NCBI GenBank assembly: GCA_965203535.1
Contig: OZ241897.1
Location: 1,860,001-1,924,000, forward strand
DNA length: 64,000 nt
Direction: 5' to 3'
From: JAJDTT01 sp022827025
GTDB lineage: Bacteria > Acidobacteriota > UBA6911 > RPQK01 > JAJDTT01
Below, piece by piece: positions 7,559 through 16,195 of the stretch. Positions within the stretch are counted from its first letter, which is position 1; every line of letters begins with the position of its first letter. Made by a program: the position numbers and the translations under genes. Under the pieces are notes generated by a model. That model had not been told where the DNA came from. It worked only from the letters and a program-made list of their open reading frames with translations, and did not search any database.

Positions 7559-9148
7559 ATGACGAGTCTTCAAGAACTTACAGACAAATTCGGCTGCCTG
7601 GCCCGGATCACCGCACTGGTTCTGTTCTTGACCCCGGGCAACCTCGGCTTTTCCCAGTCCCGGGATCCCTTTCCCATGGAGTTGGGCCACGGCCTGATGG
7701 TGGGAGCCGTGGATGACACGTCGGCCATCCTCCAGTCGCGCCTGACCTCGACGAACCGCCTCGTGGACCGCCGCTGGTCGGGAGTCCTGGGCATCGAGGG
7801 GGTCGCCCGCTTCCAGGTGTCGGCCGGGACCGATTTTGCGGACTCGATTGAGACCCCTTGGCTCTCCGCCCTCCCGGAGAACGACTACATCGTGAAGGTC
7901 AAGGTGGAAGGGCTGCGGCCGGAGACCCGCTACCACTACCGCCTGGTCTACGGGCCGGACAAGTCACGGCTCAAGAAATCGGCGGCTGCAAGCTTCACCA
8001 CCCTCGGCGGCCGGACCGGGCAGGTCTCCTACGGCTTCGTCCTCGCCACCTGCATGCACTACAGCAAATTCCATTACACCGGGCAGACGCACCGCCCCCC
8101 TTACAGCGGACCGGACAAGGCACTGGGCTATCCGGCGTTGGCGGCCATCCTGGCCTTGGAGCCCGATTTCTTCGTCGGTCTGGGAGACAACGTCTACTAC
8201 GACGGCCCCGGAAGCGGCCATCAGATGAGAGGGCGGGCGGAGACCCAGCACCAGTTGCGGATGAAGCACCAGGAGCAGTACTCACAGCCAAGGTTCCTGG
8301 ACCTGTTCGCCCGAGTGGCCACCTACTGGATGAAAGACGACCACGACTACCGGTTCAACGACTCCGATCCGGTGAATCCAGCCCGGGTCTACGCCCAGGA
8401 CAGGATCGGGGCCTACCCCAAGGAGAACCTCTACCCGAGGCACTCCGGTTCCGGCCACGCTCCCTCCCACGAACTGGGGGTCCGGATGTTCCGGGAACAG
8501 TATCCCGTCGTCGATCCCCGGGCATCCGATACGGTGACCTACTTCACCAGAAGAGTGAACCGGGACCTGCAGATCTGGATGGTGGAAGGACGAGACTACC
8601 GCAGCCCCAACGACTTTCCCGACGGTCCCCAAAAGACGATCTGGGGAAAGGAGCAAAAGGAGTGGCTCAAGCGGACCCTGCTGGAGAGCGACGCCACCTT
8701 CAAAGTCCTTCTCTCCGCGACAGCCATGGTGGGACCCGGCAGTGGCTCAAAGCGGGACAACCACATCAATCCCGGGGGATTCCGCCATGAAGGCAACGAG
8801 TTCTTCCGCTGGTTGACGGAAAACCGGTTCACTCCCGAACGCTTCGTCATCGTCTGCGGGGATCGCCACTGGCAGTACCATGCCATCCATCCCTCCGGCT
8901 TCCAGGAATTCTCCGTCGGCTCGATGATCGACGCCAACGCGATCATCGGGTACTTTCCGGGCGACCCCAAATCCTCGGACCCCGAGGGAAAGGTGAAACA
9001 GCCCTACCACTACGAAGAGCCGACCGGCGGTTTTCTGCTCATGGAGATCGGCCGGACCGGCGAGGGGCAGGCCCGCATGGATTTCACCTTCTACGACGAA
9101 AAGGGGAAGTTGCTGTACACCCACGCCAAGGAGGCCGCGCCCCGATAG
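7559..9148 (+). CDS. PhoD-like metallophosphatase, secreted (copy 2 of tandem pair)
   Basis: 529 aa. ATG 7559-7561 directly follows the TAA of copy 1 with no gap. The only Shine-Dalgarno is an AAGGAGG inside the end of copy 1, ~13 bases upstream. The signal peptide (LVLFLTPGNLGFSQS) is less basic than in copy 1. The catalytic motifs are all kept (GLGDNVYYD, DDHDYRFND, CGDRHWQYH). The two copies are very similar throughout, differing mostly in the signal peptide and at loops such as the NYTYF/HYSKF and DDSNAIL/IDANAII segments, which suggests a tandem duplication with later divergence near the active-site face. Confidence 0.85.
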   Translation: MTSLQELTDKFGCLARITALVLFLTPGNLGFSQSRDPFPMELGHGLMVGAVDDTSAILQSRLTSTNRLVDRRWSGVLGIEGVARFQVSAGTDFADSIETPWLSALPENDYIVKVKVEGLRPETRYHYRLVYGPDKSRLKKSAAASFTTLGGRTGQVSYGFVLATCMHYSKFHYTGQTHRPPYSGPDKALGYPALAAILALEPDFFVGLGDNVYYDGPGSGHQMRGRAETQHQLRMKHQEQYSQPRFLDLFARVATYWMKDDHDYRFNDSDPVNPARVYAQDRIGAYPKENLYPRHSGSGHAPSHELGVRMFREQYPVVDPRASDTVTYFTRRVNRDLQIWMVEGRDYRSPNDFPDGPQKTIWGKEQKEWLKRTLLESDATFKVLLSATAMVGPGSGSKRDNHINPGGFRHEGNEFFRWLTENRFTPERFVIVCGDRHWQYHAIHPSGFQEFSVGSMIDANAIIGYFPGDPKSSDPEGKVKQPYHYEEPTGGFLLMEIGRTGEGQARMDFTFYDEKGKLLYTHAKEAAPR

Positions 9149-9307
9149 CGGCGCGCGACCGGATTTTCCGCCGGAATACGACCAACTCTTCACGTAGTTT
9201 CACCACAGGCTGTTAAACTAGTGCGCGTCAGCCGGCGGCGGGCGCCTCGGCCGGCAACACGGAAAGTTTCGTCGCGGCTTCTAACTCCCAAACCATCGAC
9301 TCCCAAA
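9149..9307. other. Intergenic region carrying a solo copy of a 20-nt repeat motif
   Basis: 9196-9216 reads AGTTTCACCACAGGCTGTTAA. Its reverse complement, AACAGCCTGTGGTGAAACT, closely matches the terminal inverted repeats of the small element in hsdS (41119-41138 and 41261-41280). No promoter was identified with confidence for the PLP gene that follows. Confidence 0.5.
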
Positions 9308-10348
9308 ATGATCAGCCCCCAGGAACTTCGAACCAGGATCAACCGTCTTCCCCGGGTTTCCCTGGCCCATCTGCCCACACCTCTGGAGGAACTCCCCCGC
9401 CTGAGTGCGGCGCTGGGCGGCCCCCGGATCTTCATCAAGCGGGACGACTGCACCGGTCTGGCCTTCGGCGGCAACAAGGCCCGGCACAACGAGTTCATCC
9501 TGGGGAGGGCCCTGGAGGAAGGCGCCGACACGTTGGTCTGGGGAGCCGGAATCCAGTCCAACAACTGCCGCCAGACCGCGGCCGCGGCGGCCAAGCTGGG
9601 ACTGGAATGCCACCTGGTCCTGACCACGGATCACGCCGAGATGGAGTTCCAGGGAAACTTTCTCCTCGACCACCTGGTCGGGGCCCGGATCGAGCTCAAC
9701 TCGGAACCCATGGGCCCCCCACTCTGGAACAAGATCAAGGAGAAGGCTGACCGTCTGAGAGACGAAGGAAGAAAGGTCTTCACGATTGCCGATCCGGTGT
9801 CGCGTTCCGCGGCTGCCGTGAGTTACACCGAGGCGGTGGTGGAACTTCGGGAACAACTGGATGAGCAGGGCGTCCGGGCCGACGCCGTCTACTTCTCCTC
9901 CGGCGGCTCCACCGGCGGGGGGATGTTCCTGGGCCGGAAGCTGCTGGGATGGGAGGCGGATCTGAGGGCGATCATGCCCATCGAATGGCCCTTCGACACG
10001 GCTGAGTACATGGCAAAACTGGCCAACGGCGCGGCCGAACTGCTGGGTCTCGAACCGGCCGTTACGCTTCAGGACATTCAGGCGAGTCGCGACTACATCG
10101 GCGCGGGATACGGCATACCGACGCCCGAAGGACTGGAAGCCATCTCCCTGTTGGCCCGGCGGGAAGGGATCTTGCTGGATCCCATCTATACGGGCAAGGC
10201 CATGGGGGCTCTCGTGGCGGACGTCCGCCGGGGCCGGTGGCGGAAGGGCCAGAATCTCGTCTTCGTGCACACCGGCGGAACGCCGGCGCTGTTCTATCAC
10301 CACCGGGACTTGGCACGTATCTTCGACACCGCAGGAAGGGAGGGTTGA
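9308..10348 (+). CDS. PLP-dependent D-cysteine desulfhydrase / ACC-deaminase-family enzyme
   Basis: 346 aa from ATG 9308 (MISPQELR); the open frame extends upstream but without family homology. The fold-type II PLP lysine lies in FGGNKARHNEFILG. NNCRQTAAAAAKLG and the glycine-rich phosphate loop SSGGSTGGG are typical of the D-cysteine desulfhydrase / 1-aminocyclopropane-1-carboxylate deaminase / L-cysteate sulfo-lyase group. Members release H2S, sulfite or ammonia with pyruvate or a ketoacid. Which substrate is used cannot be told from sequence reading. It is followed after 2 bp by hisI, probably in one transcript, although it has no known role in histidine synthesis. Confidence 0.8.
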   Translation: MISPQELRTRINRLPRVSLAHLPTPLEELPRLSAALGGPRIFIKRDDCTGLAFGGNKARHNEFILGRALEEGADTLVWGAGIQSNNCRQTAAAAAKLGLECHLVLTTDHAEMEFQGNFLLDHLVGARIELNSEPMGPPLWNKIKEKADRLRDEGRKVFTIADPVSRSAAAVSYTEAVVELREQLDEQGVRADAVYFSSGGSTGGGMFLGRKLLGWEADLRAIMPIEWPFDTAEYMAKLANGAAELLGLEPAVTLQDIQASRDYIGAGYGIPTPEGLEAISLLARREGILLDPIYTGKAMGALVADVRRGRWRKGQNLVFVHTGGTPALFYHHRDLARIFDTAGREG

Positions 10349-10350
10349 GC

Positions 10351-10749
10351 GTGTCGCTTCAGGACCAGATCGACTTCGACAAGCAGGGAGGACTCGTCCC
10401 CGTCATCGCCCAGGATGACGAGACGGGCGACATCCTCATGCTGGCGTACATGAACCCGGAGGCGCTGGATGAGTCGCTCCGCACCGGCCGGGTCTGCTAT
10501 TACTCGCGTAGCCGCGACCGCCTCTGGCGCAAGGGGGAGGAGAGCGGACACGTGCAGCGGATCCATTCGGTCCACGTGGACTGCGACGCCGACACCATCC
10601 TGGTCCGGGTCACTCAGGTGGGAGGCGCCGCCTGCCACAAGGGCTACAGGAGTTGCTTTTATCGAAAGGTGGAGGACGGCGAGCTGTCCGTTGTTGCGGA
10701 ACCGGTATTCGATCCGGCCAAGGTCTACGGGAGCGGAAAATCCAAATGA
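10351..10749 (+). CDS. hisI: Phosphoribosyl-AMP cyclohydrolase
   Basis: 132 aa from GTG 10351, preceded by GGAAGGGAGGG. It catalyses the third step of histidine synthesis, opening the adenine ring of phosphoribosyl-AMP. The family hallmarks are visible: YYSRSRDRLWRKGEESGH, the Mg/Zn-binding VDCDADT and the zinc cysteines in CHKGYRSCFYR. It is the monofunctional form: HisE (pyrophosphohydrolase) is not fused. The stop overlaps the hisG start by 4 bp (ATGA), so translation is coupled. Confidence 0.93.
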   Translation: MSLQDQIDFDKQGGLVPVIAQDDETGDILMLAYMNPEALDESLRTGRVCYYSRSRDRLWRKGEESGHVQRIHSVHVDCDADTILVRVTQVGGAACHKGYRSCFYRKVEDGELSVVAEPVFDPAKVYGSGKSK

Positions 10750-11624
10750 GCGAACGAATATTGACGTTGGGAATTCCCGCGGGCAGCCTCCAGGAGGCGA
10801 CGGCCCAACTCTTCGCCAAGGCCGGATACCAGATCCGGTTCCGGTCCCGCTCGTACTACCCGTCCATCGACGACGCGGAGATCGAGTGCATCCTGATCCG
10901 GGCCCAGGAAATGGCCCGCTATGTGCAGGACGGGGTCATGGACGCCGGCCTGACCGGACATGACTGGATCGTGGAGAACGGAGCCCAGGTGGTGGAAGTC
11001 GCCGAGTTGGTCTTCTCCAAGGTGAGCCGGAAGCCGGTGCGTTGGGTCCTGGCCGTGCCCGAGGACTCGCCCATTCGCGAACCGGCGGACCTGGCCGGCA
11101 AGCACATCGCCACCGAGGGGGTCAACCTGACCCGGGACTACCTGAAACGCCACGGCGTGGAAGCGCACGTGGAATTCTCCTGGGGCGCCACCGAGGTGAA
11201 GCCGCCGCGGCTGGCCGACGCCATCGTGGAGGTGACCGAGACCGGTTCCTCATTGCGCGCCAACAACCTCCGGGTCATCGACACGATCCTGGTGAGCACA
11301 CCCCGCCTGATCGCCAACCAGGCAAGCTGGGAAGACCCCTGGAAGCGGCAGAAGATCGAGAACATTTCACTCATGCTGCGCGGAGCCATGGCCGCCGAGG
11401 GCAAGGTGGGCATGATGATGAACGTTCCCAAGGATTCCCTCGAAGCGGTCCTCGAAATCCTGCCCGCGCTCCAGAAGCCCACCATCTCGTCGCTGTCGTC
11501 CGAGGGCTGGACCGCCGTCAACACCATCATCGACGAGGCGGTGGTGCGGGACATCGTGCCCCGGGTTCGGGCGGCCGGCGCGGTGGGCATCGTGGAGTAT
11601 CCTCTCAACAAGATCATCGACTGA
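10746..11624 (+). CDS. hisG: ATP phosphoribosyltransferase, long form
   Basis: 292 aa. It condenses ATP and PRPP in the first, feedback-controlled step of histidine synthesis. The periplasmic-binding-like catalytic core (GLTGHDWIVENG, then the PRPP-loop region EVTETGSSLRANNL) is followed by a C-terminal ~75-residue regulatory domain (MMMNVPKDSLEAVL... to PLNKIID). It is therefore the HisG-long type that binds histidine itself and needs no HisZ. ATG overlaps the hisI stop. The next gene begins TGATG at 11622-11626, a further coupling. The other his genes are not in the window. Confidence 0.93.
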   Translation: MSERILTLGIPAGSLQEATAQLFAKAGYQIRFRSRSYYPSIDDAEIECILIRAQEMARYVQDGVMDAGLTGHDWIVENGAQVVEVAELVFSKVSRKPVRWVLAVPEDSPIREPADLAGKHIATEGVNLTRDYLKRHGVEAHVEFSWGATEVKPPRLADAIVEVTETGSSLRANNLRVIDTILVSTPRLIANQASWEDPWKRQKIENISLMLRGAMAAEGKVGMMMNVPKDSLEAVLEILPALQKPTISSLSSEGWTAVNTIIDEAVVRDIVPRVRAAGAVGIVEYPLNKIID

Positions 11625-12400
11625 TGGGAAACACCGGCGCGAAGTCCACGGCCATGGTCACCGGCGGCGGCGTGGGCCTGGGCAGGAAGATCAGCCTCGC
11701 CATGGCGGACCACGGCTACCGGGTGGCGGTCACCGGCATCGAGGGCACGCGGGAGACCGCGGGGGAAATTGAAGCCCGGGGAGGAGAGGCGCTGGCCGTC
11801 GATCTGGACCTGACGAAGCCCCAGGAGATCGAGCGGGCGGTGGAGGTCATCCTGGAGCGGTGGGGCCACATCGACGTCCTGGTGAACAACGCGGGGATCG
11901 CCGGTCCCACGGCGCCCATTTCGGAAGTCAGCCTGGAAGAGTGGGAGACCGTGTTTGCGATCAACCTGACCGGCTCGTTCCTCTGCGACAAGGCGGTGTA
12001 CCGCCACATGATGTCCCGGCGTTCCGGGTCCATCGTGCACATCTCCTCCATGGCGGGCCGTATCGGGTTTCCTCTGAGAGCACCCTATGCGGCTTCCAAG
12101 TGGGCGGTCCTCGGCCTGAGCCGGACGCTGGCGGCCGAGTTGGGCCCCTACAACATCCGGTCCAACGCCATCTGCCCGGGTCCCGTCGAAGGGGACAGAA
12201 TCGAACGGGTCCTCCGGGACCGCCGCCGGGCCACGGGCCAGTCCGACACCGAGGTGAGGGAGGAGTTTACCGACCACATCGCCCTCGGGCGCATGATTCC
12301 TCCCGAGGACATCACCGACATGGTCCTGTTCCTGGCATCGGACGCCTCCCGCAGCGTCACCGGCCAGGCCATCAACGTCTGCGCAGGGCTGAATCTGTAA
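11624..12400 (+). CDS. Short-chain dehydrogenase/reductase (3-oxoacyl-ACP-reductase-like)
   Basis: 258 aa, starting within the hisG stop (TGATG). Classic SDR features are the NAD(P) loop TGGGVGLG near residue 13, NNAGIAG, a catalytic serine in HISSM and YAASK as catalytic Tyr/Lys. The C-terminal SVTGQAINVCAG is typical of the FabG-like subfamily. The substrate is unknown; family members reduce or oxidise hydroxyl/keto groups of acyl chains, sugars or small acids. Tight coupling to hisG and the following carboxymuconolactone-decarboxylase-like gene suggests a shared catabolic or redox role rather than histidine synthesis. Confidence 0.85.
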   Translation: MGNTGAKSTAMVTGGGVGLGRKISLAMADHGYRVAVTGIEGTRETAGEIEARGGEALAVDLDLTKPQEIERAVEVILERWGHIDVLVNNAGIAGPTAPISEVSLEEWETVFAINLTGSFLCDKAVYRHMMSRRSGSIVHISSMAGRIGFPLRAPYAASKWAVLGLSRTLAAELGPYNIRSNAICPGPVEGDRIERVLRDRRRATGQSDTEVREEFTDHIALGRMIPPEDITDMVLFLASDASRSVTGQAINVCAGLNL

Positions 12401-12410
12401 AGGAGCACAT

Positions 12411-12803
12411 ATGAACAGGGAACGGGGACTCCGGATTCTCAAGGAGATGCTGGGAGAGGATCAGGCCGCCCAGGTCCAGCGGGCCTGGCAGGAGATCTCA
12501 CCTGATTTCGAAGCCTACGTCATCGGCTTCCTGTCGGGGGAAGTCTGGGCCCGTCCCGGCCTCGACCGGCGGACCAAGAGCCTGTGCACCATCGCCGCCC
12601 TGGCCGCGCTGGGGAGGCAGCGAGGCCTGGAGCTGAACATCCGCATGGCCCGCCGCAACGGAGCCACCCGCCGGGAGATCGTGGAGACCCTGCTCCACAT
12701 CGCGCCCTACGCCGGATTCCCGGCGGCCTGGGAGGGCATCGCTGCCGTCCACGAGATCTTAGGGTCAGACGATAAGAAGGGGAGCGAGTCTTCCGGATCG
12801 TGA
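12411..12803 (+). CDS. Carboxymuconolactone decarboxylase family protein
   Basis: 130 aa. AAAGGAG at 12399-12405 precedes ATG 12411. The helical CMD fold is recognised by LDRRTKSLCTIAALAALGR and by GATRREIVETLLHIAPYAGFPAAWEG. A single cysteine (in SLCTIAAL) is present rather than the CxxC of AhpD, which argues for the gamma-carboxymuconolactone-decarboxylase-like branch and against a peroxidase. It is the last gene of the hisI-hisG-SDR operon. The exact substrate is unknown. Confidence 0.8.
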   Translation: MNRERGLRILKEMLGEDQAAQVQRAWQEISPDFEAYVIGFLSGEVWARPGLDRRTKSLCTIAALAALGRQRGLELNIRMARRNGATRREIVETLLHIAPYAGFPAAWEGIAAVHEILGSDDKKGSESSGS

Positions 12804-12977
12804 GATTGGTTGTGGCTCGATAGGGGGTGTTCCGTGCAAAAACCCGGTTGAACCTCTGAACTCCCGGTTCAATCCAATGTAGATGAACGTCTGATGTAGA
12901 TTCGATCTATGCGGCTTGGGTCCGTAGAATCCGTCCAGTTGTTCCGATCTTCCCAAGCTGGCGGAGGAAATACCGGC

Positions 12978-13655
12978 ATGTTCAAACATCTTCTCGCAGC
13001 CGGCCTCCTGAGCACGATTCCGCTCAGTGGTCAGAGCATCGACGACACCATCATTCCCGGAAAGTCCGATATCTTCATCAGCCTGCAGCAGACCCTGAAC
13101 ACCAGGTCGGCTCGTTCCGGAGACAAGTTTTCCAGCCAGGTCGAAGTCCCCGTCACCGCCCGCGACCGGATCGTGATACCGGTGGGCAGCTACATCATCG
13201 GCTACGTGGACAAGAGCAAGCGCGCGGGACGGATCAAGGGCAAGGCGGAGCTGACCCTGAAGTTCGACACCGTGATCCTCCCCGACGGGACGACGCGTTA
13301 CATGAGAGCCGGTGTCCAGGCCTCCGAAGGCTACGCCACGGATCTGGACGGCGAAGAGGGAACGATCCAGGGCCAGGGAGGCGCGACCGGCGAGGTGCTG
13401 ACGGGCGCTGCCGGCGGAGCGGTGACCGGGACCATCGTAGGAGTCACCGCCGGCGCGATGCGGGGTCGCATGGGCCGCGGCGCCGCGGCGGGCGCCGCCA
13501 TCGGCGCCGCCGTGGGCGGACTCATGGCGCTCTTCAAGCGCGGGGAGGACGTGGTCCTGCCCCGGGGCTCCACTCTGACCATTCAGCTCCAGGAAGACGT
13601 TCGCTTCGAAATGCCGGTGCCCCGTCTCCCCAGGCGGCCTCTCGGCGGCGGGTGA
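12978..13655 (+). CDS. Secreted glycine-zipper envelope protein
   Basis: 225 aa from ATG 12978, preceded by GGAGG at 12963-12967; an upstream in-frame ATG at 12909 lacks a Shine-Dalgarno. The signal peptide MFKHLLAAGLLSTIPLSGQS is followed by a ~100-residue beta-rich domain (FSSQVEVPVTARDRIVIPVGSY). A glycine/alanine-zipper segment follows (GAAGGAVTGTIVG... GAAIGAAVGG, ~residues 140-190), then PRGSTLTIQLQEDV. Such proteins, common in Acidobacteriota, are thought to sit in the envelope with the zipper in or on a membrane. No enzymatic motif is seen. Confidence 0.7.
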   Translation: MFKHLLAAGLLSTIPLSGQSIDDTIIPGKSDIFISLQQTLNTRSARSGDKFSSQVEVPVTARDRIVIPVGSYIIGYVDKSKRAGRIKGKAELTLKFDTVILPDGTTRYMRAGVQASEGYATDLDGEEGTIQGQGGATGEVLTGAAGGAVTGTIVGVTAGAMRGRMGRGAAAGAAIGAAVGGLMALFKRGEDVVLPRGSTLTIQLQEDVRFEMPVPRLPRRPLGGG

Positions 13656-13687
13656 TCCAGCGTCTGAGCTGGCGATCCATCCTGAAA

Positions 13688-13704
13688 CGCCGCCCGGCGC
13701 GGCG
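13688..13704. terminator. Hairpin between convergent genes
   Basis: The stem CGCCGC/GCGGCG with a CCGGC loop lies between the stops of the glycine-zipper gene (13655) and the convergent SGNH gene (13709). There is no clear U tract. It could act as a bidirectional, structure-only stop. Confidence 0.4.
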
Positions 13705-13708
13705 GCCT

Positions 13709-15319
13709 CTACTCGAGTTGCGCCGACACCAGGCGAAACGACTTCATCCTCGGGTTGCCGATGCCGGCAAAATAGGACGAGGCGACGAGGACGATCTCCC
13801 GAGCCAGCTCCCGGCGATCCAACGCGGGAAGCTCCCCCTCCAACCGGTGTTGATCTGAAGGACCGGGATTCTCCAGGACCAGGGAGGCGACCTCCGTGCC
13901 TTCCACCGTCACCGTCAGCCGGAAAGGAAAGAGCTCGGGGAGGGGTGGAATCCGGACCTCCAGCGCCAGTCGGCGCTCCCGTCCCCCCTTCAGCCGGCTC
14001 ATGAGAAAACCGCTTCGGATGGAGGCCCAAGGGTAGCCCTGAAGCGCCTTTTCTCCCCCCTGTTCCGGAAAGATGCCCCCCAGGAATGCCCGGGTCTCCT
14101 CGCGGGTCAGCCGGCCGAAGTCCAGGCTGGACCGTAGATGAGTGGAGGCGAACTCCTCCCGGTCCCGCTTCAGAGGGTCCGGATCGGGTTCAGGATTGAG
14201 GTCCAGGTCGAGTTCTTCCGGAAGGTCCGGCAGATCCGAATCGGGAACCGGAATCCATCCGAGCCGATTCAAGGCGTGAATGTAATGAGCGGCCAGATGA
14301 CCGTTTCCCAGGCGGTTGGGGTGCGCGTCATGCGTCAGTTGCGTCTCGAATGAAGGCAGGAACGAGGTCACCAGAAAGGGGGCCGGGAACTGTGACTGGC
14401 GAAAATGCCACGTGTAGAGCTCGCTGAAGAATTGGCCGGAGAAGGGGTAGTCCAGGACCGAGAGCAGGATCTTGCCTTGCCTACCCTGCTGCAGCTCCAC
14501 CAGGCGGCCCAGGGCCGAGAAGGCGCGGTCCCACTCCGTCCGGCTCTGGGGCGAGAGGCTCCAGGCCAGGGCGCTGAAGTTCCGCTCGCCGAAATACCGC
14601 GCCGCCTGGTTCGAAAACAGTCCGGAGCCCCATTGCCTCGCCTCCGGGCTGAACTCGTAGGTGGCCATGCCGAGGCCGTTGACGCCGGCCAGGGGAGTGA
14701 TGTCGTTGGAGACGCTCAGTTGCAGGATGACGTCCGGATCATAGGCGGAAATCCGGCTGGAGAGATAGGACGCTTCCTGGGACAGGGTCCAACTGTCCAG
14801 CCCCAGGGCATAGGTCTCGATGGATTTGCCTCCGGCCCGGATATCGCGGCTTCGGTAAAACTCGCTGATCTGATCGCAGAACCGGTCCTCCTCCGGTCCG
14901 CCGGTCCCGAATACGTAGGAGTCTCCGAGGCAGACGATCCGAAAGACCCCCTTTGGCTTCGCCCGGTAATCGGTGGAACTCCGCATGCCCGCATTGTTGA
15001 TCCGGACCTCGGCGCCCCGGTACCGGGTCACGACGCCCCGCTTCCCCAAGCGACCCACCGCGGGTTCGGGCACGGCGTCGTAGAACTGGCCGGCCCGGGC
15101 GGCCAGGGACTCGTAGAGCTCCGACCGCCGGGCGTCGGAGAGGTTGTCGAGCAGGTAGTGAAGCAGCGCCGGCCGCAGGAACTTCATCGCCAGAGGCGTG
15201 GCCAGCGCCAGACAGAGCGCCGTCACCCCCAGCGCCAGAAGGATCCGGACGGAGTAGTGCCGGAACTTCTTTCCGAACCGGGAACCGGTTTCACCTGAAG
15301 GCTTGGGAGGTGGGCCCAT
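13709..15319 (-). CDS. Membrane-anchored SGNH/GDSL-type hydrolase
   Basis: 536 aa. A cytoplasmic tail of ~22 residues precedes one transmembrane helix (VRILLALGVTALCLALATPLA) and an extracytoplasmic domain. Block I is GDSYVFGTG with the nucleophile serine. SNDIT is the Asn block, and DAHPNRLG carries the catalytic Asp-x-His. The C-terminal ~150 residues form a beta-rich domain without family motif. SGNH enzymes of this shape often act as acetyl-esterases or acyltransferase-like proteins on surface polysaccharides. It begins directly at the stop of the methyltransferase gene (ATG 15317-15319), so the two are an operon. Confidence 0.75.
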   Translation of the reverse strand: MGPPPKPSGETGSRFGKKFRHYSVRILLALGVTALCLALATPLAMKFLRPALLHYLLDNLSDARRSELYESLAARAGQFYDAVPEPAVGRLGKRGVVTRYRGAEVRINNAGMRSSTDYRAKPKGVFRIVCLGDSYVFGTGGPEEDRFCDQISEFYRSRDIRAGGKSIETYALGLDSWTLSQEASYLSSRISAYDPDVILQLSVSNDITPLAGVNGLGMATYEFSPEARQWGSGLFSNQAARYFGERNFSALAWSLSPQSRTEWDRAFSALGRLVELQQGRQGKILLSVLDYPFSGQFFSELYTWHFRQSQFPAPFLVTSFLPSFETQLTHDAHPNRLGNGHLAAHYIHALNRLGWIPVPDSDLPDLPEELDLDLNPEPDPDPLKRDREEFASTHLRSSLDFGRLTREETRAFLGGIFPEQGGEKALQGYPWASIRSGFLMSRLKGGRERRLALEVRIPPLPELFPFRLTVTVEGTEVASLVLENPGPSDQHRLEGELPALDRRELAREIVLVASSYFAGIGNPRMKSFRLVSAQLE

Positions 15320-16195
15320 TCAAACCGATCCCGGAAACTCCCTCAGGGGGGACATGAGGTTGCGAGTCCCACAATTGGGACATTGGTAAAAGGTCAGGAA
15401 AAGGATGCGATCGGGCTTCAGCGTCTGCTCCACGTGCCCGTCGCCGCAGGAAAAACAGACATTGGTGTCGCCGGATTCGACTCCAAGCCGGGACAGTTCG
15501 GTCGCCGGGAACGAGGAGTCGTCTTCCCGCCGGGCCACCACCGCCCAGCCATACTGGCTCAGACGGGTCCGCAAAAGACGATCCAATACCCGAACCCCAT
15601 AGTTCATCCAGCGGAGCAGAGTCCTGAGCACTCGGGAAGGAATCCGCGCCAGAAACTGTGCCCGCGGGGGATAGTATTGGACTTTTTCGGGATCGGGAGG
15701 ATTCAGATAGACGAACCCGGTGAAGAGCTTCTTGCAGGAACGGGCCCGAAGACGGGTGCCGGTCTCGATCGCCTCCACCAGGCTGGCGAGAGAAAAGCGG
15801 TTGACATGACCTCCCCCGAGAAAGAGATAGCGATACAGCCGGTCGTCCAGACAACCGCCGTCGGGCACCGCTACCCAGAGGGAGCCCCCCGGCCGGAGCA
15901 CCCGATCGATTTCCCGTATGGCCTGCCGGCAGTCCGGAAAGTGCTCCAGTGTATGGTTGCAAACCACCACGTCCACGGTTTTCTCGCCCAGGGGAATCGC
16001 ACCCGAGTCTCCCAGCACCCGGGCCCAAGCGTCTTGCGCCGCGCCGGGAAAGTCCACGTCCAGAGCCAGGACCCGGGCCTGGGTCTCGGCATAGGAGAAA
16101 CTCCCCGGCCCCGCTCCCAGATCCAGTACGACCGAGGCCGGTGACAGAGGACGAACGAGATGCTCCATGGGCGACGCCAACCCGGCCCGATTCAA
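15320..16195 (-). CDS. SAM-dependent methyltransferase with C-terminal zinc-ribbon motif
   Basis: 291 aa. The class I methyltransferase fold is shown by motif I VLDLGAGPGSFSY (~residues 23-35), VVVCNHTLEHFPD and VLRPGGSLWVAVPDGG (Methyltransf_11 type). The C-terminal region has two cysteine pairs, CFSCGDGH and YQCPNCGT, spaced like a small zinc ribbon, which is not usual for this family. The start is uncertain: ATG 16195 and ATG 16168 both lack a clear Shine-Dalgarno. It is cotranscribed with the SGNH hydrolase. A role in modifying a surface glycan or lipid is inferred from that neighbour and the membrane sulfatase-like gene upstream. Confidence 0.75.
   Translation of the reverse strand: MNRAGLASPMEHLVRPLSPASVVLDLGAGPGSFSYAETQARVLALDVDFPGAAQDAWARVLGDSGAIPLGEKTVDVVVCNHTLEHFPDCRQAIREIDRVLRPGGSLWVAVPDGGCLDDRLYRYLFLGGGHVNRFSLASLVEAIETGTRLRARSCKKLFTGFVYLNPPDPEKVQYYPPRAQFLARIPSRVLRTLLRWMNYGVRVLDRLLRTRLSQYGWAVVARREDDSSFPATELSRLGVESGDTNVCFSCGDGHVEQTLKPDRILFLTFYQCPNCGTRNLMSPLREFPGSV

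Noticed and set aside
5945..7936. 663-residue open frame on the minus strand across the two phosphatase genes
   Set aside because: Antisense to two clearly coding genes with full catalytic motifs; its composition is that of high-GC shadow frames.
9308..10348. Assignment as 1-aminocyclopropane-1-carboxylate deaminase
   Set aside because: The family fold is clear but specificity residues cannot be told apart from D-cysteine desulfhydrase or cysteate lyase by eye.
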